Origin: an uncultured Phascolarctobacterium sp.
GTDB lineage: Bacteria; Bacillota; Negativicutes; Acidaminococcales; Acidaminococcaceae
Direction of reading: 5' to 3'
Assembly: GCA_937906915.1 (NCBI GenBank)
Contig: CALCUU010000012.1
Coordinates: 1 to 9,986, forward strand
DNA length: 9,986 nt
Shown: one piece after another, positions 6,560-9,986 of the stretch
How the letters are laid out: every line of letters begins with the position of its first letter
How positions within the stretch are numbered: the stretch's first letter is position 1
Program-made: the position numbers and the translations under genes
The notes under the pieces: generated by a model
What the model was told of the DNA's origin: nothing
The model's database searches: none
The model's input: the letters and a program-made list of their open reading frames with translations, nothing else

Positions 6560-7768
6560 GTGAAGCTAGACACTTTGTTAACACAAAATGTTTTTAGCAG
6601 TAATTCGTCAGGAGCAGTTCAAGTAATCAATTTTATCGACCATTTATTAGAGCAGGCGCTACTTAAAAATGCCAGTGATATCCATATCGAACCAGTGGAA
6701 GAGCTGACGCGGGTACGCTTGCGAATTGACGGACTTTTATATAAATTTGTAGAGGTTCCGCTCAGTAATCACAATGCCATTGTATCTAGAATTAAGATTA
6801 TCAGTGGCTTAGACATTGCCGAAAAACGCTTGCCCCAAGACGGGCGAGTGGAAGCCGAAGTAAGTAATCGCAAAGTAGATTTACGCATCTCTACTTTACC
6901 TGTTATTGGTGGAGAGAAGGTTGTTATCCGTATTTTGGATAAGAAACAGCAGCTAAAGGATTTGTCCGGTCTAAATTTTTCTCAAGACAATCTTGCTCTT
7001 TACGAGCAGTTAGTTGGTTATCCTAACGGAATGATTCTCATTACCGGTCCAACTGGTAGCGGTAAATCTACAACATTATATGCCACATTAGGGCATTTAA
7101 ATGATGAAACGCAGAACATCATTACCATTGAAGACCCTATTGAGTTTAAAATTAAAGGGGTCAATCAGATTAGTGTTAATAATAAAGCAGGCCTAACCTT
7201 TGCCAAAGGCCTGCGCTCCATCGTAAGGCAAGACCCTAACATAATAATGGTGGGTGAAATTCGCGACGGAGAGACTGCCCGCATTGCAGTTCAGGCTGCG
7301 CTGACAGGGCATTTAGTTTTAAGCACCTTACACACCAACACAGCTATTGGGGCAGTAACAAGGCTTGTTGATTTGGGTGTAGAACCTTTTTTGGTAGCAG
7401 CTTCCTTACGTGGAGTGGTAGCGCAACGTTTAGTGCGTATGGTTTGCCCTTATTGCAAGGAGCAATATGTTGCAAATAGTACTGAGCTTGCCGTACTTGG
7501 GCGTGAGGCTAATGAAAAGCTTACTCTATTTAAGGGAAGCGGGTGCGAGCATTGCAATAATACTGGCTACAAAGGACGTATGGCAGTGCAGGAAGTTTTG
7601 CCTATAACTGACAAGCTTAGAAATTTAATCGTCCATGGCGCTGACGAGGGTACGCTTTTAGCAGAGGCAAGGGCTAATGGCTTTACTCCTCTTGCTGATG
7701 ATTGTGTCCAAAAGGTTTTGCAGGGAGTAACCACAACGGAAGAGTTACTTCGAGTTTCCTGCTCGTAA
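6560..7768 (+). CDS. pilB: Type IV pilus assembly ATPase, PilB/GspE family (short form)
   Basis: This is a hexameric cytoplasmic motor ATPase that powers addition of pilin subunits from the inner membrane into a growing pilus or pseudopilus. The 402 residues contain the family's N2 domain from ASDIHIEP (38-45) through RLRIDG, and the RecA-like ATPase domain with Walker A GPTGSGKS (163-170), the Asp box ITIEDPIEF, the Walker B region IIMVGEIRD (228-236) and the His box TGHLVLSTLHTNTA. A tetracysteine zinc site is complete (CPYC at 296-299, CEHC at 329-332), which marks the assembly-type PilB/GspE rather than PilT. The N1 domain of about 150 residues found in proteobacterial PilB is absent; only about 35 residues precede the N2 domain, as in Gram-positive ComGA. 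The start is GTG. pilT follows after 12 bases and the secretin diverges upstream. The symbol is by family; GspE or ComGA would be alternative names. Confidence 0.93.
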   Translation: MKLDTLLTQNVFSSNSSGAVQVINFIDHLLEQALLKNASDIHIEPVEELTRVRLRIDGLLYKFVEVPLSNHNAIVSRIKIISGLDIAEKRLPQDGRVEAEVSNRKVDLRISTLPVIGGEKVVIRILDKKQQLKDLSGLNFSQDNLALYEQLVGYPNGMILITGPTGSGKSTTLYATLGHLNDETQNIITIEDPIEFKIKGVNQISVNNKAGLTFAKGLRSIVRQDPNIIMVGEIRDGETARIAVQAALTGHLVLSTLHTNTAIGAVTRLVDLGVEPFLVAASLRGVVAQRLVRMVCPYCKEQYVANSTELAVLGREANEKLTLFKGSGCEHCNNTGYKGRMAVQEVLPITDKLRNLIVHGADEGTLLAEARANGFTPLADDCVQKVLQGVTTTEELLRVSCS

Positions 7769-7780
7769 GGTGGTGAGCAG

Positions 7781-8716
7781 ATGAAATTATTAGAAGAAAT
7801 ACTCACCATGGCTCATTTAAATAGGGCTTCTGATTTACATTTAACGCCTAATGAGTTTGTTACCCTGCGAATTGATGGTGCCTTACATAAAACAAAGCTT
7901 CTTTTAACAGGGGAGCTTCTTTCTAAGATTGTGACCTACCTCTTAAATGAAGAGCAGTATTTTTTACTGGAGCAGGGGCATGAAATAGATTGTGCCTATG
8001 TTGATATTAAGCACAGGCCTTACAGGATAAATGTAGCTAAAAGCTTGGGAAGGTTCAATGTAACTATTAGATTGATAAATCCTAAGGTTCCTACTTGCGA
8101 GGAACTGCTGTTACCTCAAGAGGTATGTAAGCTGGCAGAGCTGAAGCAGGGCTTAGTCCTTGTGTGCGGTGCTACGGGCTGTGGTAAAAGTACAACCCTT
8201 GCTTCGCTAATCAATAAGATAAATTGTGAGCGAAAGGTTCACATTATAACCTTGGAAGACCCAATCGAATATCGTCATCAAAATAAGCAGGCTCTCGTTC
8301 ATCAACGGGAGGTGGGGAGCGATACAGCTTCCTTCGTTAATGGTTTACGCAGTGCTTTGCGTCAAGATCCTGATGTTATTTTGGTAGGCGAGCTTCGTGA
8401 CAAGGAGACTACTGCGGCGGCGCTTACTGCTGCTGAAACCGGGCACTTGGTTTTCGCAACTTTACACTCACGTGAAGCGACAGGTGCTATCAATCGGATA
8501 CTCGATATGTTCGATGAGGGTAGGAGCCTAATTTGCAGTCAGTTTGCCAATGTAATCGAAGGCATCGTCTGTCAGGAGCTTGTTTTAAAAGAAGAAGGTG
8601 GCGGTCGCAAGGCAACCTTTGAGGTTCTACTAGCCACTCCTGCTTTGAGAAGCTTAATTCGTGAGGGGAGAAGCCACCAGATTAACGGTTATCAGATGAT
8701 AAAATACTACAAATGA
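7781..8716 (+). CDS. pilT: Type IV pilus retraction ATPase, PilT family, shortened C-terminus
   Basis: PilT-type ATPases drive pilus disassembly and retraction, which powers twitching and DNA uptake. Visible motifs are ASDLHLTPNEF with RIDGAL near the N-terminus, Walker A GATGCGKS (130-137), the Asp box IITLEDPIEY, RSALRQDPDVILVGELRD with Walker B at about 199-207, the His box TGHLVFATLHSREATGAINRI, and ALRSLIRE (288-295). The last corresponds to the AIRNLIRE motif known to be needed for retraction in PilT. No tetracysteine zinc site is present, which separates it from PilB. The protein stops at residue 311, only about 10 residues after SHQI, whereas typical PilT proteins are around 345 residues, so the last helices are missing. 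A hairpin terminator begins just 7 bases past the stop. A GGTGGTGAG ribosome binding site precedes the ATG, and the gene lies 12 bases after pilB, surely in the same transcript. It is probably functional, but the shortened end leaves some doubt. Confidence 0.9.
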   Translation: MKLLEEILTMAHLNRASDLHLTPNEFVTLRIDGALHKTKLLLTGELLSKIVTYLLNEEQYFLLEQGHEIDCAYVDIKHRPYRINVAKSLGRFNVTIRLINPKVPTCEELLLPQEVCKLAELKQGLVLVCGATGCGKSTTLASLINKINCERKVHIITLEDPIEYRHQNKQALVHQREVGSDTASFVNGLRSALRQDPDVILVGELRDKETTAAALTAAETGHLVFATLHSREATGAINRILDMFDEGRSLICSQFANVIEGIVCQELVLKEEGGGRKATFEVLLATPALRSLIREGRSHQINGYQMIKYYK

Positions 8717-8723
8717 ATTACGA

Positions 8724-8757
8724 GAAAGACGCTCAAAGTGGGTGTCTTTCTTTTTTT
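8724..8757 (+). terminator. Intrinsic terminator after pilT
   Basis: GAAAGACGC (8724-8732) pairs with GTGTCTTTC (8742-8750), nine pairs with one G-T, around a nine-base loop, followed by seven T (8751-8757). It ends the pilB-pilT transcript and separates it from the next gene. Confidence 0.88.
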
Positions 8758-8775
8758 AGCTTGGTATGATATAAT
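8747..8775 (+). promoter_or_regulatory. Promoter of the DUF512 radical-SAM gene
   Basis: A perfect TATAAT (8770-8775) is preceded by TGA (8767-8769), giving an extended -10. The -35 position (8747-8752, TTTCTT) is weak and falls inside the right arm and T-tract of the pilT terminator. The leader to the ATG would be about 30 bases. Confidence 0.7.
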
Positions 8776-8800
8776 TAACTGATTTTATATGTTCATTTTG

Positions 8801-8806
8801 AAGGAG
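8801..8806 (+). promoter_or_regulatory. Ribosome binding site fixing the start of the DUF512 gene
   Basis: AAGGAG lies 6 bases before the ATG at 8813. The in-frame ATG at 8789 would translate through this site and lies close to the expected transcription start, so it is unlikely to be used. Confidence 0.85.
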
Positions 8807-8812
8807 ACAGCA

Positions 8813-9964
8813 ATGTTAGGCAATATTAGCGGTGTACGCAAGCATAGTTTAGCTGAAAGCGCAGGCATTAAAGCAGGCGAGAAGCTTTTAAGTGTTTGTG
8901 GTGCCCAAGTTAAGGATATTATTGAACTTAGCTTCTACACTTCTGATTATGAGGTGGAGCTGGAAATTGAAAATGCAGCAGGGGAAAAACGCCTTGTGAC
9001 CATTGCCAAGCATCCCGACGAGGACTTGGGAATTGAGTTCGAGTCTGCTGTTTTTGATAGTGTTAGAACCTGTTACAACAATTGCATCTTTTGCTTTGTT
9101 GACCAAATGATTCCGGGCATGCGCCCCGGTCTTTACGTGCGTGATGACGATTACAGGCTGTCTTTCCTGTATGGTAACTTCATTACTCTTACCAATATGA
9201 AGGATGAAGATTTTGACCGCATCATCAGCACTCATATGTCACCCTTGTATGTTTCAGTCCACGCTACTGATCCGGAGGTGCGTTGTCAAATGATGCACAA
9301 CCGTTTCGCAGGCGAGCTGATGAATAAATTGCACCGACTTCTTGACGCAGGCATTCAAGTTCACACTCAAATTGTGTGCTGCCCCGGTTACAACGACGGT
9401 GAAGTTTTAGCTAAGACCTTTGCAGATTTGTATGCTCTTCATCCTGGTGTGCTGACCATGGCCATTGTGCCTGTTGGCTTAACCAAGAACCGTGAGCACT
9501 TGCATCAATTACGCACCTTTACTAAAGAAGAGGCTGCTGCCATCGTGGATATGGTAACCCCGTGGCAAGAACGCTGTCGTAAGGAAACAGGCAAGAGCTT
9601 CGTGTATTTGGGCGATGAGTTCTACCTTTTGGCTGAAAAGGAATTGCCTCCTGAAAGCTGGTATGACGGCTTCCCTCAATTGGAAAACGGTATTGGCTTG
9701 ACCAGCAGCTTCTTGCTGGAGTGGGAAGATACACTTAGAGTGTTAAGCCAAGCTCAAGCTGCAAAACCTGCAGTAATTCCTGTAGGTGAAAGCGCATATA
9801 AAGTGCTTAAGCCTATCTTAGATAAATTTAATGAGAAGTATCAAGCTGAGCACAAGCTTGTTGCTGTGAAAAATGAATTCTTCGGTGGTAAGGTAAATGT
9901 TACCGGTCTTCTGGTAGGCGCCGATATTTTGAAGGCTGTTCCTGCTGACGCCCGCGTGATTTAG
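8813..9964 (+). CDS. PDZ / radical-SAM / DUF512 protein, ending at an unexpected in-frame TAG
   Basis: The product is an iron-sulfur protein of the DUF512 family, found across Firmicutes and Cyanobacteria, often next to der (engA); its reaction is not established. Residues 1-70 form a PDZ-like domain (SLAESAGIKAGEKLLSV). A radical-SAM-like cluster motif CYNNCIFC spaces cysteines at 87, 91 and 94 for a 4Fe-4S cluster. The DUF512 region follows, with MAIVPVGLTKNR, YLGDEFYLLAEKELP, FPQLENGIGL and FFGGKVNVTGLLVG, all typical. The visible frame is 383 residues; relatives are usually about 430-460. It ends ADARVI-TAG at 9962-9964, but the next in-frame codons read P-A-V-V-L-N-K to the window edge. 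This resembles the family's normal continuation (a Leu-Pro-x-Val-x-Leu type stretch). The stop may therefore be a nonsense mutation (TTG to TAG is one base), a sequence error or, less likely, readthrough. The loss would remove the C-terminal tail of DUF512, not the cluster-binding part. Confidence 0.9.
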   Translation: MLGNISGVRKHSLAESAGIKAGEKLLSVCGAQVKDIIELSFYTSDYEVELEIENAAGEKRLVTIAKHPDEDLGIEFESAVFDSVRTCYNNCIFCFVDQMIPGMRPGLYVRDDDYRLSFLYGNFITLTNMKDEDFDRIISTHMSPLYVSVHATDPEVRCQMMHNRFAGELMNKLHRLLDAGIQVHTQIVCCPGYNDGEVLAKTFADLYALHPGVLTMAIVPVGLTKNREHLHQLRTFTKEEAAAIVDMVTPWQERCRKETGKSFVYLGDEFYLLAEKELPPESWYDGFPQLENGIGLTSSFLLEWEDTLRVLSQAQAAKPAVIPVGESAYKVLKPILDKFNEKYQAEHKLVAVKNEFFGGKVNVTGLLVGADILKAVPADARVI

Positions 9965-9986
9965 CCAGCCGTTGTTTTAAACAAGG

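Noticed and set aside
8717..8760. Frameshift explaining the short PilT
   Set aside because: All three frames after the stop run into the terminator hairpin and none resembles the PilT C-terminus.
8789..8812. Upstream in-frame ATG for the DUF512 gene
   Set aside because: It lies only about 14 bases after the -10 element, and AAGGAG is correctly spaced for the ATG at 8813.
1..9986. CRISPR array, insertion sequence, tRNA or prophage
   Set aside because: No regularly spaced repeats, transposase or integrase genes, terminal repeats or tRNA cloverleaf were seen; the gene content is chromosomal core.

Overview
The window looks like core chromosome from an outer-membrane-bearing (diderm) Firmicute, most likely a member of the Negativicutes (Veillonella, Acidaminococcus or Phascolarctobacterium relatives). 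The basis is the combination of a Firmicutes-type gene order (nadK-argR-recN) and Firmicutes-like DUF512 radical-SAM protein with an outer-membrane secretin and pilus motor ATPases, which only make sense together in a cell with two membranes. Base composition is moderately AT-rich and even. No mobile element, CRISPR array, tRNA or rRNA was seen. The genus is inferred, not shown.

Region 1 (1-5160, plus strand) is one tightly packed run: the 3' half of nadK, then argR (arginine repressor), recN (DNA repair), a Nudix hydrolase of the ADP-ribose pyrophosphatase type, a 515-residue protein I do not recognise, and a small zinc-ribbon protein with a membrane-embedded C-terminus. Intergenic gaps are 1-36 bases, so most of it is probably co-transcribed. 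It ends at a strong hairpin (5165-5193) that can serve as a terminator in both directions.

Region 2 (5231-8757) is a compact type IV pilus/DNA-uptake module. A short secretin gene on the minus strand diverges from a plus-strand pair, a PilB/GspE-type assembly ATPase and a PilT-type retraction ATPase. The 159-base space between the secretin and assembly ATPase starts carries back-to-back promoter candidates and an inverted repeat at the expected pilB start site. The secretin would form the outer-membrane pore, PilB would drive fibre extension and PilT would power retraction. Pilins, the platform protein (PilC) and prepilin peptidase are not in the window and must lie elsewhere. All three proteins are shorter than the best-known proteobacterial versions. 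A terminator follows pilT.

Region 3 (8770-9986) has its own extended -10 promoter and a PDZ/radical-SAM/DUF512 gene. Its reading frame stops at a TAG (9962-9964), yet the bases after the TAG continue in frame with residues that look like the family's normal continuation. This suggests a nonsense mutation, a sequencing error or, less likely, UAG readthrough. It is the most checkable oddity here.

No clearly new multi-gene system was found. The items most worth a second look are the in-frame TAG, the unrecognised 515-residue gene, the minimal pilus module with its shortened PilT, and the zinc-ribbon membrane protein.
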